Source: Pseudomonas fluorescens
GTDB taxonomy: Bacteria; Pseudomonadota; Gammaproteobacteria; Pseudomonadales; Pseudomonadaceae
NCBI RefSeq assembly: GCF_000968015.1
Contig: NZ_LACH01000014.1
Span: 171,582 to 235,581, forward strand
Direction of reading: 5' to 3'
Length of the DNA stretch: 64,000 bases
Positions 40,452 to 48,076 of the stretch are shown here, one piece after another (within the stretch, counting starts at the first letter, position 1; the number at the start of each line of letters is the position of its first letter). The notes under the pieces were generated by a model. It saw nothing but the letters and a program-made list of their open reading frames with translations. It did no database searches and was not told the origin of the DNA. Made by a program: the position numbers and the translations under genes.

Positions 40452-41075
40452 TTAAACTTCTTGCGCGGCCAACTTCAACCATTGTTGTACTGGTGCATAA
40501 CCCAGGATGTTTTCGACATAGCCCTGCAATTGCGCAGGAATGGCAATGCCATAACGACGGAAGCGGAACACCACCGGAACAAACATCGCATCAACAATGC
40601 CGAAATCACCGCAGAGGAACTGCGTTGAACCGCTCACCTCACGGAGCTGGTTCCAGATAGCGAATACCCGCATGATTTCCTCTCGGGTCTCGGCGGTCAG
40701 GCTTTCCGGGATGTCACCGGTGCTCAGGCCAAACGACATCTGCGTGCGCAGATGGGTGAAACCGGAGTGCATCTCTGCCGCAGCAGCTCGTGCCAGGGCC
40801 TTGATCCGTGAATCTTGGGGCCAAAGGTTGGCGGCCGGATATATGCCGGCAATGTATTCACTGATGGCCAGGCTGTCGTTGATGACGACATCATCAAGCA
40901 GCAGCGCCGGCACCTTGCCGGAAGGCGAGTGCTCCAGAATGCGCTGGCGCGTATCGTTTTGTTCTAATTTGATCTGAAGGGTTTCAAATGCAACATCCGC
41001 TGTCACAAGAACCAGCCATGCACGAAATGACCATGAAGACTTATTAAAATCCCCAACTACCAGTTTTGTAGACAT
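40452..41075 (-). CDS. Glutathione S-transferase family protein
   Basis: A 207-residue protein. The thioredoxin-fold N-terminal domain (about 1-80) starts KLVVGDFNKSSWSFRAWLVL, with the SSWS serines in the place of the catalytic residue, and contains GKVPALLLDD and the glutathione-binding NDSLAISEYI. The all-helical C-terminal domain is about 90-205. It is divergent from the AraC regulator, 83 bases apart. A role in detoxification, together with the EamA exporter, is inferred. Confidence 0.87.
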   Translation of the reverse strand: MSTKLVVGDFNKSSWSFRAWLVLVTADVAFETLQIKLEQNDTRQRILEHSPSGKVPALLLDDVVINDSLAISEYIAGIYPAANLWPQDSRIKALARAAAAEMHSGFTHLRTQMSFGLSTGDIPESLTAETREEIMRVFAIWNQLREVSGSTQFLCGDFGIVDAMFVPVVFRFRRYGIAIPAQLQGYVENILGYAPVQQWLKLAAQEV

Positions 41076-41158
41076 CGCATCCCCTCGCTTGTGTTATGAA
41101 ATAGGTGCTAAATTTAGCTAACTTTTTTTCATACGTATTGCACAAAACTGGACAATTC

Positions 41159-42004
41159 ATGGACGAGAATCGCCTTGATAAAGCCCCTCAAAAAGACAAG
41201 GACTTTGTTCAATTCTGGCGTATACCCGAAGGCGACTGTGAGTTGCTATCTGCGCGTTACAGCACTCAATCTTTCGGCCGACATTCACATGACCGGTACG
41301 CCATTGGCGTTATAAGTAGTGGTGTTGAAAAACTTTTTTATCGCGGCAGTTACTACATGGGGGTCGCTGGCAGTGTGGTCACCATTACCCCCGGGGAGAT
41401 CCACGACGGCTTGCCAGGCCATGATGATGGCTGGATGTATCGAATGCTCTATATCGACCCCGAATGGGTCAATCGGATGGTGTTTCAAGGGCGTTTTTCA
41501 AACGATCATATTCATCTTTTTCAAACAGCCCTGAGCCAGGCCCCCGACTTCGCCCGGACCTTTTTGCTTCAACATCAAATCATTGAAAAATCCCCCGCCA
41601 GCCTTGAACGGGAAACTATCCTGCTGGATCTGGTGACGCAGCTCTTCGAGCGCAGCGGAGCGCCCATCGAACCGGTCAGCGCAGCTGAGCAGCACGCAGT
41701 GCAGAAGATAAAGAGAAAGCTCGAAGACGAGTTCGACAAACATCTGTCTCTGGAAGAACTGGCGCAACTGGTGAACCTTGACCCTCTTTACCTGATCCGG
41801 GTGTTCAAAAAAAGCGTTGGCGTCTCCCCCCACAGCTACCAGATCCAGAAAAGAATCGCCCAGGTGCAAAAACTGCTGCGCACCGGGTCCGGTCTCGCAG
41901 AAGCGTCATTCGCTTGCGGTTTCTTCGATCAAAGCCACATGAGCCGTGCCTTCAAAAAAGTAGTCGGCATCACCCCCGGCAGTTTCCGCAACAGCAGTGC
42001 ATGA
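41159..42004 (+). CDS. AraC family regulator with N-terminal cupin sensor
   Basis: A 281-residue regulator. The N-terminal AraC-binding (cupin) domain covers about 20-150 (FGRHSHDRYAIGVI, then ITPGEIHDGLPGHDDG) and two C-terminal helix-turn-helix motifs cover about 180-280 (LSLEELAQLVNLDPLYLIRV and ASFACGFFDQSHMSRAF). The start ATG 41159 is chosen; a GTG at 41105 would add 18 residues. It probably controls the divergent GST and EamA genes. It resembles the AraC protein at 53693-54502 over its whole length. Confidence 0.87.
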   Translation: MDENRLDKAPQKDKDFVQFWRIPEGDCELLSARYSTQSFGRHSHDRYAIGVISSGVEKLFYRGSYYMGVAGSVVTITPGEIHDGLPGHDDGWMYRMLYIDPEWVNRMVFQGRFSNDHIHLFQTALSQAPDFARTFLLQHQIIEKSPASLERETILLDLVTQLFERSGAPIEPVSAAEQHAVQKIKRKLEDEFDKHLSLEELAQLVNLDPLYLIRVFKKSVGVSPHSYQIQKRIAQVQKLLRTGSGLAEASFACGFFDQSHMSRAFKKVVGITPGSFRNSSA

Positions 42005-42005
42005 G

Positions 42006-42034
42006 CCTGTAGGAGCAAAACTTGCTCCTACAGG
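42006..42034. terminator. Bidirectional hairpin between convergent genes
   Basis: Perfect 13-base inverted repeat CCTGTAGGAGCAA / TTGCTCCTACAGG with a 3-base loop, placed between the convergent araC-type and MFS genes. There is no T run, so the terminator role is inferred. The TGTAGGAGC core also occurs in the 6468, 32061 and 63182 repeats. Confidence 0.6.
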
Positions 42035-42045
42035 ACCTCGTGTTT

Positions 42046-43263
42046 TCAGGCTTTTTTGGTTCTTGGCAGGAAGATCGCCAGCACACCGAACAACGGCAGG
42101 AACGAACACAGCAAGTACACGTATTCGATGCCGTGTATGTCCGCCAGATGCCCAAGCAACGCCGCACCAATCCCGCCAAAGCCGAACATCAATCCGAAGA
42201 ACACTCCGGCAATCATTCCGACATTGCCCGGCACCAGTTCCTGGGCATACACCACGATGGCTGAAAAGGCCGAAGCCAGGATGAAGCCGATCACGACGCT
42301 GAGGATGCTGGTCCAGAACAGATCAACGTGAGGCAGGATCAGGGTGAACGGCGCAACGCCGAGGATAGAGAACCAGATCACCGCCTTACGCCCGATCTTG
42401 TCGCCGATCGGCCCACCGAAGAAGGTCCCCGCCGCTACCGCACCGAGAAACAGGAACAGGTGCAACTGCGAACTTGCCACCGAGAGGTCGAATTTCTCGA
42501 TCAGGTAAAAGGTGAAGTAACTGGTGAAGCTGGCCATGTAGAAATACTTGGAGAACACCAACAGCCCGAGCACCACCAGTGCACTGATCACGCGATTCTT
42601 CGACAAGCCATGCGTCGCCGCCTGGCCTTGCTTGAGTTTGAACAGACTCAGGTGGTTGGCGTTCCAGCGGCTGATCCGATAAAGCACGAACAGCGCAAAC
42701 ACTGCGAACAGTCCGAACCAGGCCACATGGCCCTGACCGAAAGGAATGATGATCGCCGCAGCCAGCAACGGACCGAAGGCCGACCCGGCATTGCCGCCGA
42801 CCTGAAAGGTCGACTGCGCCAAACCAAACCGCCCACCAGACGCTAATCGCGCTACGCGAGAAGCTTCCGGGTGAAAGGTCGAGGAGCCGATACCGATCAA
42901 CCCTGCCGCCAGCAAAATCATCGGAAAACTGCCGACCACCGACATCATCAAAATGCCGATCAATGTGCAAACCGTCCCGGCGGGTAGCAGCCAGGGTTTG
43001 GGATGCCGATCGGTGTAGTAACCGACCCACGGCTGCAACAGCGACGCCGTCAGCTGGAACGTCAACGTGATCAAGCCAACCTGGGTGAAGGTCAGGCCAT
43101 AGTTGGCCTTGAGCATCGGATAGATCGACGGCAGCACCGACTGGATCAAGTCGTTGATCAGATGCGCCAGCGCCACGGCGCCGATGATGCGCATGACCAA
43201 AGGGCTGCTTTGTGAAGTCGCGGATGCCGGCTGCGCGCCGGTCTGGACATTGCTGATAGCCAT
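42046..43263 (-). CDS. MFS transporter, fosmidomycin resistance (Fsr) type
   Basis: A 405-residue membrane protein with 12 hydrophobic segments. The Fsr-type blocks are HLINDLIQSVLPSIYPML near residue 34, the loop VGYYTDRHPKPW near residue 80 and STFHPEASRVARLASGGRFG near residue 128. E. coli Fsr exports fosmidomycin; the natural substrate is unknown. It is divergent from the chemoreceptor gene and convergent with the araC-type gene. It is probably transcribed alone. Confidence 0.88.
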   Translation of the reverse strand: MAISNVQTGAQPASATSQSSPLVMRIIGAVALAHLINDLIQSVLPSIYPMLKANYGLTFTQVGLITLTFQLTASLLQPWVGYYTDRHPKPWLLPAGTVCTLIGILMMSVVGSFPMILLAAGLIGIGSSTFHPEASRVARLASGGRFGLAQSTFQVGGNAGSAFGPLLAAAIIIPFGQGHVAWFGLFAVFALFVLYRISRWNANHLSLFKLKQGQAATHGLSKNRVISALVVLGLLVFSKYFYMASFTSYFTFYLIEKFDLSVASSQLHLFLFLGAVAAGTFFGGPIGDKIGRKAVIWFSILGVAPFTLILPHVDLFWTSILSVVIGFILASAFSAIVVYAQELVPGNVGMIAGVFFGLMFGFGGIGAALLGHLADIHGIEYVYLLCSFLPLFGVLAIFLPRTKKA

Positions 43264-43595
43264 AAGAGTTTCCGTACAACAGATGGGTGCACACGGGCAG
43301 GTGCGTCAATGTGCCATTTTTCGGTGCAGCAGCGCCATCCCCTTAGCCTGCTAACGACCTCGGTTTTCATCGCTGAAAAGGTGATAGCGCAACGCCATGG
43401 TCTGAATCTTGCCTTGGTAATCCGCTTCAACGCGGCCCCTTACAAAGGGGACCGAGAATGGGAAGTTTCGCCACAGAGTCGGCCTACAGAGCTGGCGAGG
43501 GTGAACTTTCGAGGCCTTTTAAAAGGGCACAGGTCGCGACCGCAACGGTTGCGACGCACGCCAATGGCGCGTGGTGTCCAGAGGAGTTTGGGGGC
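43264..43595 (+). promoter_or_regulatory. Hairpin-rich leader upstream of the chemoreceptor gene
   Basis: A 332-base gap between divergent genes. On the chemoreceptor side four inverted repeats follow one another: CCCCTT-ACA-AAGGGG (43436-43450), GCCTTTT/AAAAGGGC (43514-43528), GTCGCGACCG-CAA-CGGTTGCGAC (43533-43555, one mismatch) and CACGC/GCGTG (43557-43573), then the ribosome site AGGAG at about 43582. The reading frame of the chemoreceptor is open through this stretch from 43458, so part could be coding instead. I do not recognise a known riboswitch. Confidence 0.45.
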
Positions 43596-45653
43596 ATGCA
43601 GGCTTTTTTATCACCGGGGATCGGGTTGCTGGGGCGTTTTGGCTTCGCACGCAAATTTCAGCTGTTGTTTCTGCTCTTTATCCTGCCGCTGACGGGCAGT
43701 CTGTGGATGATCGGTCAGGACTATCGCGACAAACTGAACCTGATCTCCGGCGAACGTGCCGGGGTTCGGCAACTGCTCGCCCTGGATGCGCTGGATAATC
43801 TGCTAGCCGCTCAGCGTGACCGCGCGGCTCGCTGGCGCGCCACGGAAACCAATCGTCAGCCGACACCCGCGACGATCGCGGCGATGGCTGCTTTCGATAC
43901 GGTTCAGCCAGCCGTCGCCCAGGCCACCTCGGACCTCGGCAACGCCCTGCAAACCGAAGGTGCCGAGAGCGAAACCCTGGCCCGTTATCAAGCCCTGCAA
44001 ACCGCCCTCAACGGCCTGGACTCGAAAAGCCTGAGCAGCGTCGGTTGGTGGCCGGACGGTTACGATCGTTTCACCAATGCCTTGAGTGCCCTGCAAGCTT
44101 TGCGCGAGCAGATCGCCATGGACAATCGCCTGACATTGGCGCCGTGGCTGGAGACCTATTTGCTGACCCAGATCTCCACGCAGCACGCGCCGGACCTGAT
44201 CGAACGAGTCGGCCGCTTGGCCAGCGTCGGCCAGGCATCAGTGGTGTCCGGGCAGTTCACCCTGCAAAGCCGTCTGCAATTGCGTGACTTGCGCAGCCGC
44301 ATCGGCGATGCCCGGGAGCAGCTGGTCAAAACCGCAAGCCTGCTGGAAGCGCGACTGCCCAGCGCGTTGCAAGCCTGGGCCGGGCAATACCATGACAGCC
44401 TCAAGCACCTGGACGCCGAGTTGAAAGTCCTCGATGACGGCGTGTTCGGCGGCAGCATCAAGCTCAAGCCGGAAGAGTTCGAACACAGCCTCGACGCCCT
44501 GCTCACTGACCTCTCTTCGCTGCGTCAGCAGTCGTTGGTGTCGCTGGATCAGCGTCTGGACTATTACCACGGTTCAGCCATCCGCCAGTTCATCCTGGTA
44601 TCGGCCATCTTTGGCTGCCTGCTGCTGGCCGCGCTGTACCTGTTCATCTGCTTGCAGACCTCGATCCGTCGCAGCGCCAGCGGCATTACCCTGCTGGCCG
44701 AAGCCTTGCGCGACGGCAATCTGAGTCTACAAGTACCGGTGCATGGCCGCGATGAACTGGCCGCCATCAGCACCGCCCTCAACGTCGCGGTGGTGCAACT
44801 GCGCAACAGCCTGCTGGGGGTCGATCATGAAACCTTGCAGCTGAGCAACGCAGTGCGCACCCTCAACCATCACTCCAGCGGCGCCCTTGGGGAAGTCGAA
44901 GCTCAGCAGTTGCAGATCAGCCAGATCGCCGCAGCGGCCACGCAATTGGCCGCGACCTCTCAAGGGGTCGCCCAGAGTTGCGAACAGGCCTCCGGCAGCG
45001 CTCAGCACACCCAGCGCATCGCTGCCGACAGCAGCCGTGACAGCCAGCGCACGACGGCGAGCATTCAGCAACTCAATCAGCGCTTGAACGACACCGCTGC
45101 GGCACTGGGCCGGGTCAGTGAGCAAGGTCAGCAGATTCAGTTGGTGGTGGATACCATTCGCGGAGTTGCCGAGCAGACCAACCTGTTGGCGCTCAACGCC
45201 GCCATCGAAGCCGCTCGTGCGGGTGAACAGGGCCGTGGCTTTGCGGTGGTGGCCGATGAAGTGCGCAGCCTGTCGCAACGCACCCAGTCCTCTACCGCGC
45301 AGATTGCCGGCACTGTCGACAGCTTGCGCAGCACCGTAAACGAAGCGGTGAGCCTGATGGAAGCCGCTTGCGGCCAGGCTCAGTCCGACGCCCAGGCCGT
45401 CACGGGCCTCGGCGAACGCCTCGGGGAAATTGCCAGTGCCGTGCAGAGCGTCACCGACACCCTGGCGCAGATCGCCACAGCGGTCGACGAGCAAGCGACC
45501 ACCGCCGACGAGGTCAGCGGCAATATCCAGCAAGTCGATCAGGCGGCGGTACGCTTGCTCGAAGGCGCGCGGGCGGTGAACCTGGCAGCGGACACCTTGA
45601 GCCAGGGCAGCAAGGCCTTGAGTGCCAATACCGGGAGATTTCAGCTCAGTTGA
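43596..45653 (+). CDS. Methyl-accepting chemotaxis protein with large helical periplasmic domain
   Basis: A 685-residue receptor. TM1 is near residues 18-37 (LLFLLFILPLTGSLWMIG), a long, mostly helical periplasmic region without Cache motifs spans about 38-330, TM2 is near 333-355 (FILVSAIFGCLLLAALYLFICL), then HAMP (about 356-410) and the signalling domain with hairpin tip [20 protein letters not shown] near residue 525. The ATG at 43596 has an AGGAG site; a start at 43458 would put 46 residues, unlike a signal, before TM1. Ligand unknown. Confidence 0.88.
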   Translation: MQAFLSPGIGLLGRFGFARKFQLLFLLFILPLTGSLWMIGQDYRDKLNLISGERAGVRQLLALDALDNLLAAQRDRAARWRATETNRQPTPATIAAMAAFDTVQPAVAQATSDLGNALQTEGAESETLARYQALQTALNGLDSKSLSSVGWWPDGYDRFTNALSALQALREQIAMDNRLTLAPWLETYLLTQISTQHAPDLIERVGRLASVGQASVVSGQFTLQSRLQLRDLRSRIGDAREQLVKTASLLEARLPSALQAWAGQYHDSLKHLDAELKVLDDGVFGGSIKLKPEEFEHSLDALLTDLSSLRQQSLVSLDQRLDYYHGSAIRQFILVSAIFGCLLLAALYLFICLQTSIRRSASGITLLAEALRDGNLSLQVPVHGRDELAAISTALNVAVVQLRNSLLGVDHETLQLSNAVRTLNHHSSGALGEVEAQQLQISQIAAAATQLAATSQGVAQSCEQASGSAQHTQRIAADSSRDSQRTTASIQQLNQRLNDTAAALGRVSEQGQQIQLVVDTIRGVAEQTNLLALNAAIEAARAGEQGRGFAVVADEVRSLSQRTQSSTAQIAGTVDSLRSTVNEAVSLMEAACGQAQSDAQAVTGLGERLGEIASAVQSVTDTLAQIATAVDEQATTADEVSGNIQQVDQAAVRLLEGARAVNLAADTLSQGSKALSANTGRFQLS

Positions 45654-45729
45654 AGCCCTCCCCTGGCCCGTTTTTTCGGGTCAGGCGGATAAGCGGTTGA
45701 AAGCGTAGAGAAATATTTTAGATTTACGC

Positions 45730-45758
45730 TTGACACATCTCTGTTACGAGCCAATAAT
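45730..45758 (+). promoter_or_regulatory. Promoter of tRNA-Met
   Basis: TTGACA (45730-45735) and AATAAT (45753-45758) with a 17-base spacer, 12 bases before the tRNA. A GC-rich GCGCGCC-like discriminator follows, as expected for a stable RNA promoter. Confidence 0.85.
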
Positions 45759-45769
45759 GCGCGCCACTT

Positions 45770-45846
45770 GGCTACATAGCTCAGTTGGTTAGAGCATAGC
45801 ATTCATAATGCTGGGGTCCGGGGTTCAAGTCCCTGTGTAGCCACCA
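45770..45846 (+). tRNA. tRNA-Met (elongator, anticodon CAT)
   Basis: A 77-base cloverleaf with encoded CCA. The acceptor stem GGCTACA pairs with TGTAGCC; anticodon CAT at 45804-45806 in the loop TTCATAA; T loop TTCAAGT. The paired first base of the acceptor stem and the D-arm fit elongator rather than initiator tRNA. Confidence 0.95.
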
Positions 45847-45852
45847 AGTACT

Positions 45853-45887
45853 AAAAACGGCTTACCGAAAGGTAGGCCGTTTTTTTA
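45853..45887 (+). terminator. Intrinsic terminator of tRNA-Met
   Basis: Stem AACGGCTTACC/GGTAGGCCGTT around a GAAA tetraloop, followed by seven T, directly after the tRNA. A near copy (GGCTTACC GGGA GGTAGGCC) ends the gamma-glutamyltransferase gene at 49929-49958. Confidence 0.92.
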
Positions 45888-45990
45888 TGCCTCGAGAAAA
45901 GTGCTCCCGGCCCACAGAGCGGTTAATGCCCACTCTTTGCGGTTCTCTCCTACAGTTAATGCCAACGCTTTAACGCAGAGAGACCACCCT

Positions 45991-46899
45991 ATGCACTGGG
46001 GCCTGGACGAGATCATTGTGTTTTTCATCGTGGTCGCCATCTTCTGCGTGGTGCTGGAACTCGCTTTTCGTCTCGGCCGTCATCACCGGACCCACAGCAA
46101 CGATTCGACCCGATCCCACCTTACCGTTTTGCAAACCGCCCTCCTCGGTCTGCTCGCGTTGTTGCTGGGTTTCAACTTCGCGATGGCCACCTCACGTTTC
46201 GAAGCGCGCAAAACACTGATTCAAGATGAAGTCACGGTGATCGGCTCAACCTATCTTCGAACGAAGTTGTTGCCGTCTGATCTGCGCGGGAAGGTGTCGG
46301 CGCTACTCAAGGAATATGTCTCGGCGCGGATTGAATTCATGCGCGCCGGCACGGACGAGCAACTGCTGAAGGCGGCCAGCGAATCGTCGCGGAAGATCGA
46401 AGACCAGTTATGGAATCTGGCTGCCGCCGCCGAGGCCCAGGGCGAAGCGACAGCCACCATGAACCTGGTGATCCAGTCGTTGACCGATGTCTACAACGTT
46501 AATGAAAAACGTCGCGCTGCCCTGGGCAATCATGTCCCGGCAACTGTGATCAATCTGCTGTTCGTCGTGGCCATCGGCGCGTTGGGTTTCATCGCTTACA
46601 GCTATGGCCTGGGCCACCGTCGACGGCACGGTTCGACGACCCTCTTCGCGATCCTGATTGCCATGGTCTTCACCCTCATCCTCGACCTGGATCAGCCCCG
46701 CAGCGGCTTCATCCGCGTCGGCGAAGAAAGCATGCTGCGGTTGCAGGAAGATTTGAACCGCATGAGTTCGGGCAACGAGAGGCCACGTCCCCGTCAATCA
46801 CGTCAGGAACGAATTGCCGGCAATGCTGACAACGCCCGCTCCCAAATCTGCCAGGTGCGCAGCCAGACCATCGCCTGCCAGTCGCTGTCGGCGGGATAG
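45991..46899 (+). CDS. DUF4239/bestrophin-like membrane protein with C-terminal tail antisense to the next gene
   Basis: A 302-residue protein. Membrane segments are near residues 7-28 (IIVFFIVVAIFCVVLELAF), 47-65 (LQTALLGLLALLLGFNFAM), 185-205 and 213-232. The middle part (about 70-180) is charged and helical. The pattern (LLALLLGFNFAMATSRFEAR) is that of DUF4239/bestrophin-like proteins, whose function is unclear; some bestrophins conduct anions. The last 32 residues are encoded over the 3' end of the opposite-strand peptidase gene and are Arg/Ser/Gln-rich, so the ancestral end may lie near 46790. Confidence 0.75.
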   Translation: MHWGLDEIIVFFIVVAIFCVVLELAFRLGRHHRTHSNDSTRSHLTVLQTALLGLLALLLGFNFAMATSRFEARKTLIQDEVTVIGSTYLRTKLLPSDLRGKVSALLKEYVSARIEFMRAGTDEQLLKAASESSRKIEDQLWNLAAAAEAQGEATATMNLVIQSLTDVYNVNEKRRAALGNHVPATVINLLFVVAIGALGFIAYSYGLGHRRRHGSTTLFAILIAMVFTLILDLDQPRSGFIRVGEESMLRLQEDLNRMSSGNERPRPRQSRQERIAGNADNARSQICQVRSQTIACQSLSAG

Positions 46900-47912
46900 A
46901 ACTGCTCAAGCAGATTCAGTTTGATCCCGCGCCCCACTGCATCACTCGGATTGCCATGCAGATGCAGCCAGTGATCATCACGCAGATGACGATGAACCTC
47001 GGCGCCGGGATACGTCCCGCACTCGATCACAAACGGCATCAACCGCACCTGCGGCAGCGCGTTGATCAACGCCTGCGAGGTGTAGCCGGTGGCCGTGGCT
47101 GCAACGCCGGTTTCGCTCAGCGTGTCGGCGCCCGTGTGCAAGGTATAGAGCCAGGGACCATAAATGGCCTGCGCATCTGCAAGCGCTGGATACGCCGCTT
47201 CGGTAATGGTCAGCAACATCGGATGCCCGTACTCCCCGGCGCCGGTGTGCAAGTCGAAACACATCGCCACTTCTGCATGCGCGGCATGCTTTTGAATGAT
47301 CTGATGCAACGTGCGGTTCGACCAGCTCGGTGCCAGTCCGCCGTAAAACAAACCATCGGGATGACGGTGCTGGCCGCCCTCGACAATCGACATCACCGCT
47401 GGCCAGCCGTGTTCGCTGATCTGTTCGTCGAGCAAGGCATCGGCGCGATCACGCTCCGGGCCCTGCAACTGCGTGCAGGCATAGATTTCATGCAGCGCTG
47501 TGTAGGCCTGATTATCTGGCAATGCATGGTCAAAGTTCAGGTGATTGCGGTTCAGGTCGATGTTGTCTTCGTTGACCCGACGCAACCACGCAGTGCCCCA
47601 CGGATTGATCAGGTGGATCATCACCACCGCGACATCGGCCGGCAGCGTACGCTTGCCCAACTCCTGCAACCACTTGATCTGACATCCCGAACCATAGAAG
47701 CCTTCGACGCCATGAGTGCCACTCAGCGCAATCAGCAAGCGCTTGGCGCCCGGATCACCCAGCACGGCCACATCGGTGCTCAACAGCTCACCGAACGGCC
47801 CTTTGAGTGGATGCGGGTACTCGGTCAGCGTCGCACCGGCCGCGGTCGCGACGGCCAGGAATTGATCACGCTGGGTGCGGTAACTTGGCTGGGTGGGGAA
47901 CTCGGTCTGCAT
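46803..47912 (-). CDS. M14 family metallopeptidase (DUF2817)
   Basis: A 369-residue soluble protein. The zinc-site blocks of the carboxypeptidase-like fold are GTHGVEGFYGSG near residues 69-80 (His and Glu ligands), INPWGTAWLRRVNEDNIDLNRN near residues 102-124, and CFDLHTGAGEYG near residue 218. DUF2817 members are annotated as M14 metallopeptidases; the substrate is unknown. It has no signal peptide. Its 3' end overlaps the convergent membrane-protein gene by 97 bases. Confidence 0.85.
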   Translation of the reverse strand: MQTEFPTQPSYRTQRDQFLAVATAAGATLTEYPHPLKGPFGELLSTDVAVLGDPGAKRLLIALSGTHGVEGFYGSGCQIKWLQELGKRTLPADVAVVMIHLINPWGTAWLRRVNEDNIDLNRNHLNFDHALPDNQAYTALHEIYACTQLQGPERDRADALLDEQISEHGWPAVMSIVEGGQHRHPDGLFYGGLAPSWSNRTLHQIIQKHAAHAEVAMCFDLHTGAGEYGHPMLLTITEAAYPALADAQAIYGPWLYTLHTGADTLSETGVAATATGYTSQALINALPQVRLMPFVIECGTYPGAEVHRHLRDDHWLHLHGNPSDAVGRGIKLNLLEQFYPADSDWQAMVWLRTWQIWERALSALPAIRS

Positions 47913-48076
47913 GTCTGCCTCCTGTTGATCTTCTGGCCAGTCTGTTGCCCTCGACCCTACAGAAAATCCGTGGACTCATGAAGGGCAAAAGCATCTTTGC
48001 TGTAGGCCCTGGTTTGCGTCACTTCCTTTCGGCCGATAAAGTCCCCTGATCTTTCCCACGGACGGAGTGCCCCCAC

